Shown: positions 6,744 through 15,747 of the stretch, one piece after another | Layout of the letters: the number at the start of each line of letters is the position of its first letter | Position numbering within the stretch: position 1 is the first letter of the stretch | Origin: [Ruminococcus] torques ATCC 27756 | GTDB taxonomy: Bacteria > Bacillota > Clostridia > Lachnospirales > Lachnospiraceae | Assembly: GCF_000153925.1 (NCBI RefSeq) | Contig: NZ_DS264359.1 | Span: 31,000-94,999, forward strand | Direction of reading: 5' to 3' | Length of the DNA: 64,000 nt | Notes under the pieces: model-generated | The model's database searches: none | What the model was told of the DNA's origin: nothing | What the model saw: only the letters and a program-made list of their open reading frames with translations | Made by a program: the position numbers and the translations under genes

Positions 6744-8389
6744 TAAATTCCATATGTAAAAGTAAATTCCATACAGAAGACTAAATTCGATATTTTAGGG
6801 TTTGACGAATTGTGTCAAATCCTTTAAAGTGGAATTTAACCAGATAATAAATGCTTTTCTGCAATAAAAATGTATGCTAATGAGACAACTGGAATCTGCT
6901 CTGTAAGACTAAATTCCACTTGTCTGGTATGTGTGATATGGAGCCTTTATCCGCAGATTTGTTTTATTATCTGGTTTTATTTTTTCAATAATGCAGGCGT
7001 TAATACGATCTCATCTGCCGGTATTTCAGTGAGAGCAAAAAAATTTAAAAGTTCATGTGGGAGCATGATTTTTGCAAGAGCCATAGGCGACAATCCACCA
7101 AGGCTTTGTCTTGGAGTACTGTTGATATGGCTCATCATCAGATTGATCTCTTTTTGCGAGTAATCGTCAAAGGATGTTCCTTTCGGGCATATTTTTCGGA
7201 TATATTCATGGTTCTTTTCACAATGCGGCTTTTGCCAGGAACACATCGGATCACAATAATAAATACTTGTCCGAATCAGGTTGTCTTCACCACATTCCAA
7301 TGCATCCGGAATCTGAAATTCACCGCCTCTGTCCGTTAAAATCAGCGAAAAAGCAGAGGCAAAAGAAAAGGTTCCAATCGCATGCTCAATGGAGTCAAAT
7401 ACATTTTTTATATGATCGGATTCTTTGCTGTCAAGAAGATACGCCATCATAAAAGAACATTCGGAAAAGTGGAAAGTGAGTAACACCTTGTGGGAACCTT
7501 CACAGCCGAGAACGGTATCCATTTCAGTAACTCTTGTATCCGGGAACTCTTTTAAAAATGCCTGAAAGTCTTTGTAAGTACGACCTTCATAGATTGTTTT
7601 ATCAACTAATTCAGAAGAGCCGGAAGAACGGAGCTTATATTTTACTTTTTTAGGCAGATCGATATTTTTAACACTCAAAGCTCCGGATTCAATGTAATTG
7701 TAAAGCGTTTTTTCTGAGTAAGGGATCTCCGGATGATTCTGTAGGATCATGTAAGGGGACTGCCCCTGCATAATCAGTGGGGAAACCAGTTCATCCAGCC
7801 TTATCAAATCTTCAGGAGAAATGTTGATACCAGTTCGCGATTCAATCAGAACGGTTCGATATTCCCTGTGAGCAATCGTGGCTCTATAATAAGCCTTATC
7901 CAAACGGCATCCGCTTTTTTTACTGCAAGCATTGCATACAAAGGGAGCTTTATCTAGTTTGGAACAATGATAACTGCGAGGAATGAAATCATCGCAATGG
8001 GAATTACAGTGGTTGCAGAGTTTACACATTCTTTTGCATATCGGAGCATAGATTTCACAGATATTCTTTTTTTTGCAGTCTTTTATTAGAGCACATTTAT
8101 TTTTTGATTCATTGAAGTGGCTATGTTCCTGAATAGTGCGGTGCTTTTTAATTTCTTTGGAGATAGTGGTTGGATCTTTTCCTAACTGTAGCGCAATGCT
8201 ATGGAGGGAGTTTCCTTGATCCAACCTTTTTTCAATTATAATACGCTGATCCATTGTCATATGCTTTTGATTTCCAGGGATAGATTTACACATAAGTACC
8301 TCTTTTCTACTGCGGATAGAAGGTACTAAAATAATATAGGATATAGAAGAAGAGAGTAAGACTAAATTCAGCATGATGGTGGAATTTAG
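6744..8389 (-). mobile_element. IS30-family insertion sequence (ends approximate)
   Basis: The element is centred on the transposase below. The motif TAAATTCCA, or its inverse TGGAATTTA, recurs near both sides. It lies at 6744, 6763 and 6910 on the left (inverse at 6830) and inverted at 8380-8388 on the right (CTAAATTCA at 8362). This suggests terminal inverted repeats around 6744 and 8389. Several copies on the left make the exact end uncertain. A perfect 14-bp inverted repeat (6838-6851 with 6963-6976) also lies between the transposase stop and the left end. The gap 6641-6976 holds only these repeats. No target duplication could be fixed. Confidence 0.5.
6977..8293 (-). CDS. IS30-family transposase
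   Basis: This DDE transposase of 438 residues has an N-terminal HTH (MDQRIIIEKRLDQGNSLHSI, followed by TTISKEIKKHR). A Cys-rich segment with many CxxC-like pairs follows (about residues 65-130), then the catalytic core. The core Asp and Glu residues are seen in VTEMDTVLG, ILTDRGGEF and CEKNHEYIRK, in IS30 order. The start at 8293 has AGAGGT five bases upstream. An upstream in-frame ATG at 8374 would run into the terminal repeat. The frame is intact, so the element may be active. It separates the agr cluster from the lipoprotein cluster. Confidence 0.88.
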   Translation of the reverse strand: MCKSIPGNQKHMTMDQRIIIEKRLDQGNSLHSIALQLGKDPTTISKEIKKHRTIQEHSHFNESKNKCALIKDCKKKNICEIYAPICKRMCKLCNHCNSHCDDFIPRSYHCSKLDKAPFVCNACSKKSGCRLDKAYYRATIAHREYRTVLIESRTGINISPEDLIRLDELVSPLIMQGQSPYMILQNHPEIPYSEKTLYNYIESGALSVKNIDLPKKVKYKLRSSGSSELVDKTIYEGRTYKDFQAFLKEFPDTRVTEMDTVLGCEGSHKVLLTFHFSECSFMMAYLLDSKESDHIKNVFDSIEHAIGTFSFASAFSLILTDRGGEFQIPDALECGEDNLIRTSIYYCDPMCSWQKPHCEKNHEYIRKICPKGTSFDDYSQKEINLMMSHINSTPRQSLGGLSPMALAKIMLPHELLNFFALTEIPADEIVLTPALLKK

Positions 8390-8417
8390 TTTTTCATTTA
8401 AGGAAAATTAAATATTC

Positions 8418-8511
8418 AGGCTGTTTTATAGTAAAATGCATAGCTTTGATTTATAATTAACAGAGAGATCTGGTTAAAAGACTTAAGGTGAAAAAGACTA
8501 TAAAACAGCCT
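8418..8511. repeat. 15-bp perfect inverted repeat upstream of first lipoprotein gene
   Basis: AGGCTGTTTTATAGT at 8418-8432 is matched by ACTATAAAACAGCCT at 8497-8511, 64 bp apart. A TATAAT-like box lies between them. The pair could be a regulatory site, the arms of a long leader hairpin, or the ends of a small non-autonomous element. Confidence 0.4.
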
Positions 8512-8555
8512 TACTGTATATGATTGATTTTTAGTAATCAAGGGGGAATACCGTT

Positions 8556-9779
8556 ATGAAAAGAAGACGTTTTATATCATTTGTATTTGTATTAATCTTG
8601 TGCTTTGGAATGAGCGGATGTGGAAAGGAAAAGAAAACTACCGCACCTAATAAATTTCAATCAGATTATATGGAAGTGTGGGGTGGTACGACAGTAGAGG
8701 AAGGGGATTTTAGAGTTATAAACGGACTTTTATATTATATTGATTTTGAAACGATGGAGGGAATACCGATTTGTAATAAGCCGAATTGTCGTCATATATC
8801 ATGGAAAGAAGATCGTAATACAAAATGTGATGCGGCAAATATAGATATTAGTACAGTATTTCCGTATGAAGGAAAACTATACGGATTTCGTTCTCTTTCT
8901 GATGGCGGCAGTGAATTGGTCGTATCTGATTTAGATGGGGGAGACTGGAAATCAAAGGGCATGTTTATTACAGCCGAAGAAATTTTTCAAGGCGGGGTTG
9001 TCGTGGGAAATCAGATGTTTTTTTTAAAGGATGTAGTGGTAAGACCCGAAGATCATATCACAGAAATGAGAACGGATACAGTAATGTGCGTATTGAATTT
9101 TGATACGATGGAACTAAAAGAACTTCGCAGAGAAAAGGGTGTTTTTTCTATTCAATTTTTAGGAGGAACGAAAGATTATCAGATCTATTCAGTACAAGAA
9201 GATAATGGAATCAAATGCTATCAGTTTGACTATGATGAAGAGGAGTCAAAAGAAATCTCTTTGAAAAACAGAACACAGTCTGTTGTAAAAGCAGATGAGA
9301 CAGGATTTTATTATAATAGTGGAATTGATTATCCGAAAGAAGTATATAAACACGATCTTGAAACCAGTGAAAATGAAATTTGTATAAGTGAAGAGGAAGC
9401 GAAAGCAGCATTTGGAAAAGAGTATCTACAATTAATAATATGGGATGTTCGCGAAGATGGAATTCTATTTCATTTAGTGGATGAAAAAGAGGGGGACGTG
9501 TTTTGGAAAGAATCAAAAAGTGGAGAAATAAAAAGACTTTACTTGGAAGAAAATTTGCCGAAAAAGAATTCTAGATTGAATAGTTTTATGTTTGGAACGG
9601 AAGACGGAATTGGTTTTTCTTATTTGCAATCTTTAGATTCGGATAATATCGAATGGTATGGATATATTAGCTGGGAAGATTTACTAGCCGGAAAGAATAA
9701 TATAAAGACACTCGTTGAAACAAAATTTACGGGTGGGGGAAAACCGCTTGATGAGGAGGGAAATGTGATCGGAGAATAA
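8556..9779 (+). CDS. Lipoprotein with Cys-x4-Cys-Arg-His motif, paralogue 1
   Basis: This 407-residue protein has a lipoprotein signal peptide. The lipobox MSGC predicts lipidation at Cys22, so it is anchored on the outer face of the membrane. Short repeated beta-strand units (LLYYIDFETM, KLYGFRSLSDGG, QMFFLKDV, GFYYNSG, GILFHL) suggest a beta-propeller-like fold. A conserved CNKPNCRH motif followed by KCDAA about 17 residues on could bind metal or form disulfides. I know this motif from Lachnospiraceae lipoproteins of unknown function. Two close paralogues follow, and an ABC exporter lies downstream. The leader AGTAATCAAGGGGGAA is shared with paralogue 2. Confidence 0.75.
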   Translation: MKRRRFISFVFVLILCFGMSGCGKEKKTTAPNKFQSDYMEVWGGTTVEEGDFRVINGLLYYIDFETMEGIPICNKPNCRHISWKEDRNTKCDAANIDISTVFPYEGKLYGFRSLSDGGSELVVSDLDGGDWKSKGMFITAEEIFQGGVVVGNQMFFLKDVVVRPEDHITEMRTDTVMCVLNFDTMELKELRREKGVFSIQFLGGTKDYQIYSVQEDNGIKCYQFDYDEEESKEISLKNRTQSVVKADETGFYYNSGIDYPKEVYKHDLETSENEICISEEEAKAAFGKEYLQLIIWDVREDGILFHLVDEKEGDVFWKESKSGEIKRLYLEENLPKKNSRLNSFMFGTEDGIGFSYLQSLDSDNIEWYGYISWEDLLAGKNNIKTLVETKFTGGGKPLDEEGNVIGE

Positions 9780-9843
9780 TATAAAAGTATTTATTGAACC
9801 CAAGTTGCCAGATTTAGGTTATCTATTGGATGAAAAGGAAGGA
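9772..9843 (+). pseudogene. Relic of the C terminus of a fourth lipoprotein paralogue
   Basis: Read from 9772, the frame gives ENNIKVFIEPKLPDLGYLLDE. This aligns with the C-terminal NNVKVLIEPRMTSRGYPLDE of paralogue 2 and less closely with NNIKTLVETKFTGGGKPLDE of paralogue 1. It begins inside the last codons of paralogue 1 in another frame and has no start of its own. It is best read as the scar of an unequal crossover or gene loss within the tandem array. Confidence 0.6.
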
Positions 9844-9855
9844 GAGAACAAAGTC

Positions 9856-10032
9856 ATGAAGAAGAAGCATTTATTAGGAGTAATTCTATTTTTCTGTGTT
9901 GTTTTAGCTACGATAATTTTTGCTTTAGATCGCATGGATGTTATATCCGAAGGAGTGGCGCTTTTTATTAATGTATCACTCATGGCATTGTATTGGTGTA
10001 TTGCAAGCATCCTAAACAAGGACCCAAAATAG
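9856..10032 (+). CDS. Small two-helix membrane protein
   Basis: The 58-residue product starts MKKKHLLGVILFFCVV and has two hydrophobic segments (about residues 5-23 and 31-50) and a short basic/acidic tail. GGAAGGAGAG lies about 9 bases before the ATG. The frame stays open upstream into the lipoprotein relic, so a longer start at 9805 (TTG) is possible but lacks a ribosome site. No family is recognised. It lies between lipoprotein paralogues 1 and 2, about 22 bases before the latter. Confidence 0.5.
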   Translation: MKKKHLLGVILFFCVVLATIIFALDRMDVISEGVALFINVSLMALYWCIASILNKDPK

Positions 10033-10054
10033 TAATCAGGGGGGAAATACCATT

Positions 10055-11281
10055 ATGAAAAGAAGACATTTTATATCATTTGTATTCGTACTAATTTTAT
10101 GTATTGGTATGATCGGATGTGGGAAAGAAAAGAAAACTACCGCATCTGATAAGTTTCAATCTGATTATATGGAAATAGGAGTTGGCACGACAGTAGAGAA
10201 AGGATATTTTGGCGTTATAAACGGATTATTGTATTATGTGGATTTTGAAACAATGAATGCAGTACCGATCTGCAACAAGCCGGATTGTCGTCATATATCG
10301 TGGATGGAGGATCGTAATACGAAGTGCAATGCGGCAAATACTGATATTTGGAACTTATTTCCTTATAAAGGAAAACTATACGGTTTTCGGTCTCTTGCTG
10401 ATGGCGGAAGTGAATTGGTTGTATCTGATTTGGACGGAAGCAACTGGAAATCAAAAGGAATGTTTATTAAGGCAGAAGAAAGTTTTCACGAAGGTGTTGT
10501 AGTGAAAGATCAGATGTTTTATCTGAAAGATGTGGCGTTAAGAGAGGAAGAGGCGGCAGAACCGGAGTTGGAAACGGTAATGTGTATGTTGGATTTAGAT
10601 ACAATGAAGTCAAGAGAGATTTGCAGAGAACGAGGCACTTTTTCTATTCAATTTCTAGGAGGAACGAAAGATTATCAGATTTATTCAGTAAAAGGGGAGG
10701 ATGGGGTTACCTGTTATCAGTTTGATTACAAGAAAGAGGTATCGAAAGAAATTTCTCTGTACGATATCCCCGGAAGGATTATAGGGGCAGATGAAACGGG
10801 ATTTTATTATAATAGTGGGATCGATTATCCGTCAGCTGTGTATAGGTATCATTTTGAAACAGGAGAAAATGAGGTTTTCGTAAGCAAAGAGGAAGCGAAA
10901 GCTGCATATGGAAAAGATGTATTTTCTCTTAGTCTGTGGGATGTCCGTGAAGAAGGAATTTTGTTTAAGATATGGTACGGAGAAGATCAAAGATTGTTTT
11001 TGAAGGAAGCAGACAGTGGAAAGTTGAGACAACTTTCGCTGTCAGAAGAATTATTAAAAGAAGACTTTGTTTTAAACGGAATGTTGTTTAAAAACGAGGA
11101 AGGACTGGGATTTGAGTATACGCAGTATTTAGATATGGATCAGATTAACTGGTATGGATACATCAGTTGGGAAGATTTGCTAAGCGATGAGAACAATGTA
11201 AAAGTACTTATCGAACCGAGGATGACAAGCCGAGGTTATCCGCTGGATGAGGATGGAAATGTGATCGGGGCACAAGAATGA
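10055..11281 (+). CDS. Lipoprotein with Cys-x4-Cys-Arg-His motif, paralogue 2
   Basis: This 408-residue lipoprotein (lipobox MIGC, Cys22) is nearly colinear with paralogue 1. They share most of the signal peptide, the CNKPDCRH motif plus later KCNAAN, and a GGTKDYQIYSV block. The middle third (about residues 165-185) is more diverged. The leader TAATCAGGGGGGAAATACC repeats that of paralogue 1, so the upstream region was duplicated with the gene. Function unknown. A sensor or substrate-trapping role next to the downstream ABC transporter is an inference. Confidence 0.75.
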   Translation: MKRRHFISFVFVLILCIGMIGCGKEKKTTASDKFQSDYMEIGVGTTVEKGYFGVINGLLYYVDFETMNAVPICNKPDCRHISWMEDRNTKCNAANTDIWNLFPYKGKLYGFRSLADGGSELVVSDLDGSNWKSKGMFIKAEESFHEGVVVKDQMFYLKDVALREEEAAEPELETVMCMLDLDTMKSREICRERGTFSIQFLGGTKDYQIYSVKGEDGVTCYQFDYKKEVSKEISLYDIPGRIIGADETGFYYNSGIDYPSAVYRYHFETGENEVFVSKEEAKAAYGKDVFSLSLWDVREEGILFKIWYGEDQRLFLKEADSGKLRQLSLSEELLKEDFVLNGMLFKNEEGLGFEYTQYLDMDQINWYGYISWEDLLSDENNVKVLIEPRMTSRGYPLDEDGNVIGAQE

Positions 11282-11334
11282 GAATGTGAGAATTAACTGT
11301 TAAGCGTTAAGCGTGTGAGCAGGGGAGAACGGAT

Positions 11335-12564
11335 ATGAAAAAGAAACTATTAGCAGGAACAGTCTTGAGTATTTGTCTTTTATCGTCAGGGTTGTCGGCT
11401 TGTTCATCAGAGGATAAGACGGAAAAACCATCTTCCGAGAATCAGCTTCAATCTGATTACATGGAAGTAGACGGTATTCTGACGAAAACGGAGAAGGGGA
11501 GTTTTTCGGTACATGACGGATTGATGTATTTTACGGATTATGAGACACAGACAAGTATACCGGTATGCGGAAAGCCGAACTGCCGCCATTTATCAGTATA
11601 TGAAGATGAAAAGACGACATGCAATGCAGTTTGTTCTTCTTCGTATATGTTTCCGTATAAAGAGAAACTATATCGGATCGAGAGTGTAGATAATCGAGAA
11701 GGTAAGTTGATCGCTTCACATATGGATGGGAGTAACCCGAAAACAGTCGGTACGTTTTCTTCGGGAGATATGTTAGAATCGGCAGTGATTTTAAATGAGA
11801 ATATGTACTATACCTACTGTGAATTACAAAATAAAATCCTGGCGGAACAGGAAGACGGACAGGCGCAAAGCGGACAGGCAATGGGATCAAATTGTTCGTT
11901 GAATCGTCTGAATCTTGACACGTTGGAGCAGACGGAAATTGTAAAGCTGGAAGATGTAAGCCATATTCTTATGCTTGGAGGAACGAAAGAGTATCAAGTG
12001 TGTGCTGTAGTGAAAGATGACGGAGTACAATATAACTTATTTGATTATGAGAGCGGAACATTGACTGAAATCTCGTTGAATACCGTTGATTATCAGCGTG
12101 TTGAAGTGACGCAGGATGGGAAGGGTTTCTATTATATCGGTGATGAAGGAAAGTCTCTCTATTGCTATCATATTGATTCAAAGGAAAATGAAAAAATTGT
12201 TCAGGCGGAAGAAGTTGGCGCTGAAAAAGTCACTGTAGAAGGTGTAAGTGAAGAAGGAATTTTGTTTCGGGCATTTCCGGAAAATGAATTATATGTAAAA
12301 AATGAGGAAGGAATCAGTAATCTGAAGCTGTCAGACCGACTTCCGACAGATCAGGCGTGGCTTAGTGGAATTAACGATATAACGAAAGACGGAGTTTATT
12401 TTACATATCAGGAAAAATATATCGGCGAAAAAGAAATTGAAGGAGATCTTCTCATGTACGACGCCTATATTGAGAAAGAAGATCTGTTTGGGAAAACAGG
12501 TGAAATGAAAGTGATTTATACGCCGAGAGTTTCTTCGGCGGGGAATATTGTAACTGAAGAGTAA
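11335..12564 (+). CDS. Lipoprotein with Cys-x4-Cys-Arg-His motif, paralogue 3 (divergent)
   Basis: This 409-residue lipoprotein has lipobox LSAC with predicted lipid-Cys23. It keeps the family landmarks LQSDYMEVDG, CGKPNCRH and TTCNAV but is clearly more distant from the other two. It also has an inserted Gln/Gly-rich segment around residues 166-182. GAGCAGGGGAGAAC precedes the start. It is followed only 37 bases later by the ABC permease gene, so it is probably co-transcribed with the transporter. Confidence 0.75.
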   Translation: MKKKLLAGTVLSICLLSSGLSACSSEDKTEKPSSENQLQSDYMEVDGILTKTEKGSFSVHDGLMYFTDYETQTSIPVCGKPNCRHLSVYEDEKTTCNAVCSSSYMFPYKEKLYRIESVDNREGKLIASHMDGSNPKTVGTFSSGDMLESAVILNENMYYTYCELQNKILAEQEDGQAQSGQAMGSNCSLNRLNLDTLEQTEIVKLEDVSHILMLGGTKEYQVCAVVKDDGVQYNLFDYESGTLTEISLNTVDYQRVEVTQDGKGFYYIGDEGKSLYCYHIDSKENEKIVQAEEVGAEKVTVEGVSEEGILFRAFPENELYVKNEEGISNLKLSDRLPTDQAWLSGINDITKDGVYFTYQEKYIGEKEIEGDLLMYDAYIEKEDLFGKTGEMKVIYTPRVSSAGNIVTEE

Positions 12565-12601
12565 GAGAAACAAAAAAACCTTGCCGGAGGGGAGGGATCG
12601 G

Positions 12602-14830
12602 ATGAAATCTGTAATGTATGAATGGAAAAAGTTTCGTGCATTCCGCTATTTTTGGTTTTTGTGCTCGGTGTTTTTTCTTTTTAATATTTGGACGCTGTCT
12701 GAAAAAATGAAGATGGAGATGTACGATGCAGGAGCGGTGAAACAGATTTACGCAGATTTGAAGGCACAGCCGGAAGAAAAGCGTAAAGAGTGGATCGAGA
12801 AGCTTCCGGAAAAGAAAGTTCCTGTTTATACGGGGAATGAATATGCAGAAGAGATGTTGTACAACAAAATCTTTCAGGAGTACAGACAGGTCAACCGATA
12901 CGACAAATATCTTGAGGAGATCAAGGAAAAAAGCGCGAGTATGTCCAGCGCTATTTTCTCGAATGAAGGAACGTTTGCTTATCGAAATGCACAGATTACC
13001 CCGGATGCGTATGAGAAACTGAAAGGACTGAAACTAAAGAGTGATGTATCGGACGGAGTGATCTTTGCCACAGAAGCAGAATTTACAGATCTTTGCATCG
13101 TTTTTATGCTTGCGGTGACAGTGTATTTTCTTGTGTTGGATGAAAAGAAAAATAAACTATATCCTTTGCTGAGATCCTGTTATCGAGGGAGAGGCTCTGT
13201 GATCGGGGCAAAGCTGACAGTGGCGGCATGTGTGACGGCGCTGCTCGTTCTTCTGTTTTACGGAGTCGATTATCTTTATGCGTGGCAGAAATATGGCTTT
13301 GGTGACCTCTCTCGTCCGATCCAGTCGGTAACTACGATGTACGAAAGTCCGTATATGATGTCCGTAGGAATGTTTTTATTTTTATATCTGATCGTCAAGA
13401 TGGCAGTCTGCTATGTGATCATATTAGGAATGATATGGATTGCTCAAAAATCAGAGACACCGTCCGGCGCAATGATCGGAATCGGAGCGGTCGGAATTGC
13501 AGAGTATATGCTGTCTGCATTTCTTCCGTCGGTGTCTTATGCGGACGTGTTCAAATACGTTAATCTGGCGGAATATATGAAAGTGTATCCGCTGTTTTCT
13601 AAATACCATAATTTAGACTTTTTTGACAATCCGGTCAATGCGATGACTGTATTTCGGATTGTTCTTCCGGTAGTACTTGTTCTTTTTGTTTTGGGAAATG
13701 TGCGGAGGTTTTTCCGATGTGCCAAAACAAAGAGAAGATGGAGAAGGGAGAGAAAAAACAGCAGTCGGATCGGTTTTATTTCGGATAAATTATATTTTTA
13801 CGAAAGTGTGAAATGTCTTTTCTCAAACCGTGCGATATGGGTATGTATCGCGGTCATGTACGGCGCCGTTCTTGTCGGGAATTCTATTCCGACATACAGG
13901 GATATCAAGGAAGAATACTATAAGTTTTATATGACCGATCAGCAGGGAAAGATGACAGAAGAAAAAGTGGAATACTTCAATGAGGAGCGCAAACGATTTG
14001 AAGAGATCTATTCTATGACTCCGGAAAATTCAGATCTGACTGCCGTTGAGATTGTTCAGAAGCAGGAAGAAAACAAGTATGCTCATGAAGGATTTTCCGA
14101 GGCGTACAGTCAGGTGATGTACATTATGTCAAATAATCAGGGAAAGGGAGTCAATGAACAGGAGTTGGTTTATGAAAAAGGCTATCAGCTTTTGTTCGGA
14201 GATAAGGCGGTGAAGGAACGTCTGATCGGGATTCTTTTATGTGTGATCGCTGCGGTGTACAGCGCATCCGGCGTTCTCGGAACGGAATATGATCTGAAAG
14301 TAATGAACCTGCTTCGCAGTACGAAGCGGGGGCGGAAAGAATTATTTTTAAAAAAGCTTGGCGTGTCATTCGGAATTACAGCGGTGATCTTTGTTTTAGT
14401 CAAGATTCCGGCGATATTAAAAGTTGTCGGGGAGTATCCGCTGGAATGTTGGGGCGCAAAGGTGCGTTCGATGATGTTTGCGGGACAGTCGGTTATAAAT
14501 TGTTCGATCTTCGGATACGTTTTGATGCTGATGATTATGCAGCTTGTGACATTGTTTGTCATTGTATTTAGTACGATGGCATTGTCCGTCGTTTTGAAAG
14601 ACTCTACGATGACGATGATACTTTCGCTTCTTTTGTTCGGCGGTCCGCTGCTCATTGAATGGGGCGGAGTTCCGATCGTACATTATCTTAGTCTGAACAG
14701 TCTTTTGGACGGGCATCAGATTTTACAAGGAAACTGGCTTGTACTTATTTTGGAAATCGTGATCTTTTGGGGAGCGCTTTCATTTGCGGCAGGATATGTT
14801 TTATATCGTGCTTATGAGAACAGGAGGTAG
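12602..14830 (+). CDS. ABC-2 type exporter permease, double-length
   Basis: This 742-residue membrane protein appears to contain two ABC-2 permease halves. Each begins with an ExxK-like cytoplasmic start and one membrane segment, has a long extracellular loop rich in Glu/Lys, and then four to five membrane segments. The first half spans about residues 1-385 and the second about 395-742 (starting near LYFYESVKCLFSNRAIW). Such fused permeases pair with one ATPase, here the next gene five bases downstream. GGAGGGGAGGGATCGG supports the ATG at 12602 over an upstream in-frame start at 12581. The substrate is unknown. Confidence 0.75.
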   Translation: MKSVMYEWKKFRAFRYFWFLCSVFFLFNIWTLSEKMKMEMYDAGAVKQIYADLKAQPEEKRKEWIEKLPEKKVPVYTGNEYAEEMLYNKIFQEYRQVNRYDKYLEEIKEKSASMSSAIFSNEGTFAYRNAQITPDAYEKLKGLKLKSDVSDGVIFATEAEFTDLCIVFMLAVTVYFLVLDEKKNKLYPLLRSCYRGRGSVIGAKLTVAACVTALLVLLFYGVDYLYAWQKYGFGDLSRPIQSVTTMYESPYMMSVGMFLFLYLIVKMAVCYVIILGMIWIAQKSETPSGAMIGIGAVGIAEYMLSAFLPSVSYADVFKYVNLAEYMKVYPLFSKYHNLDFFDNPVNAMTVFRIVLPVVLVLFVLGNVRRFFRCAKTKRRWRRERKNSSRIGFISDKLYFYESVKCLFSNRAIWVCIAVMYGAVLVGNSIPTYRDIKEEYYKFYMTDQQGKMTEEKVEYFNEERKRFEEIYSMTPENSDLTAVEIVQKQEENKYAHEGFSEAYSQVMYIMSNNQGKGVNEQELVYEKGYQLLFGDKAVKERLIGILLCVIAAVYSASGVLGTEYDLKVMNLLRSTKRGRKELFLKKLGVSFGITAVIFVLVKIPAILKVVGEYPLECWGAKVRSMMFAGQSVINCSIFGYVLMLMIMQLVTLFVIVFSTMALSVVLKDSTMTMILSLLLFGGPLLIEWGGVPIVHYLSLNSLLDGHQILQGNWLVLILEIVIFWGALSFAAGYVLYRAYENRR

Positions 14831-14835
14831 CAGGG

Positions 14836-15747
14836 ATGGAAATTAAGATTCGGGAATTATGTAAAAGCTATGGGAAGAAAAAAGCCCTGCAAAATTTTGA
14901 CGCGACGTTTGAAAACGGAATTTATGGCATACTCGGACCAAACGGGGCAGGGAAGAGCACGCTGATGAATATATTGACAGATAACCTCCTTCGGGATTCG
15001 GGGAGAATATTGTGCGGCGGAAAAGATATTTTGAAATGGGGCGCGGCTTACAGAAAATCGCTCGGATATATGCCACAGCAGCAACAGTTGTACGAAACGT
15101 TTACAGTGACTGAATTTCTCGCTTATATGGGAACGCTGAAAGGAATGAAGAAAAAGGAAATCCGCGCTCGGATGGAGCTTTTATTTCCTTTGTTAAATCT
15201 TGACAAGGTGAAACGTAAAAAGATCAAGGAACTGTCAGGAGGAATGAAACAGAGAGTGCTTCTTTTGCAGGCGCTTTTAAACGATCCGAAGATATTGATC
15301 CTCGATGAGCCGACGGCGGGATTAGACCCGAAAGAACGTATCCGCATCCGTAATCTTATTTCGGATTTGAGTCAGGATCGGATCGTTTTGATCGCAACTC
15401 ATGTTGTATCAGATATCGAATTCATTTCCAAAGAAATTCTTCTGATGAAAAACGGACGGCTGATCGATAAGGCAAGTCCCGAACAATTACAGGCAAAGAT
15501 TCAGGGAAAAGTGTTTGAAATGAGTGTAGGGCAGCAGGAGCTGGAAGAAGTGAAAGAAAAGTTTGAAATAAGTAATCTGTTCCGAAAAGACGGACAGATT
15601 ATCGTTCGCGTAGTGACACAGAAGCGTCCGGAAGGGTATGATGAGATCAGGGAAGCCGCTCCGACATTGGAGGACGTTTACTTGTATGAATTTGAGGTGA
15701 AGGGAGCTATGCACAATAATGCTGTTAGAAAAATTGCAGGAACATAA
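14836..15747 (+). CDS. ABC transporter ATP-binding protein
   Basis: This is the cytoplasmic ATPase of the exporter encoded just upstream. The Walker A motif GPNGAGKST, Q-loop YMPQQQQ, signature LSGGMKQR, Walker B ILILDEP and H-loop ATHVV are all intact. The C-terminal extension of about 80 residues is typical of ABC-2 exporter ATPases. The last codons overlap the next gene (RpiR regulator) by 29 bases in a different frame, so the lipoprotein-ABC operon may run into the regulator. Confidence 0.9.
   Translation: MEIKIRELCKSYGKKKALQNFDATFENGIYGILGPNGAGKSTLMNILTDNLLRDSGRILCGGKDILKWGAAYRKSLGYMPQQQQLYETFTVTEFLAYMGTLKGMKKKEIRARMELLFPLLNLDKVKRKKIKELSGGMKQRVLLLQALLNDPKILILDEPTAGLDPKERIRIRNLISDLSQDRIVLIATHVVSDIEFISKEILLMKNGRLIDKASPEQLQAKIQGKVFEMSVGQQELEEVKEKFEISNLFRKDGQIIVRVVTQKRPEGYDEIREAAPTLEDVYLYEFEVKGAMHNNAVRKIAGT

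Noticed and set aside
6838..6976. 14-bp inverted repeat as the true IS30 left end
   Set aside because: Both arms lie on the same side of the transposase, so they cannot be the two ends. The TAAATTCCA motifs match the right end better.
11282..11334. Direct GTTAAGC repeat before lipoprotein paralogue 3 as an operator
   Set aside because: It is only two adjacent 7-mers, in AT-rich DNA, with no dyad or promoter boxes at useful spacing.
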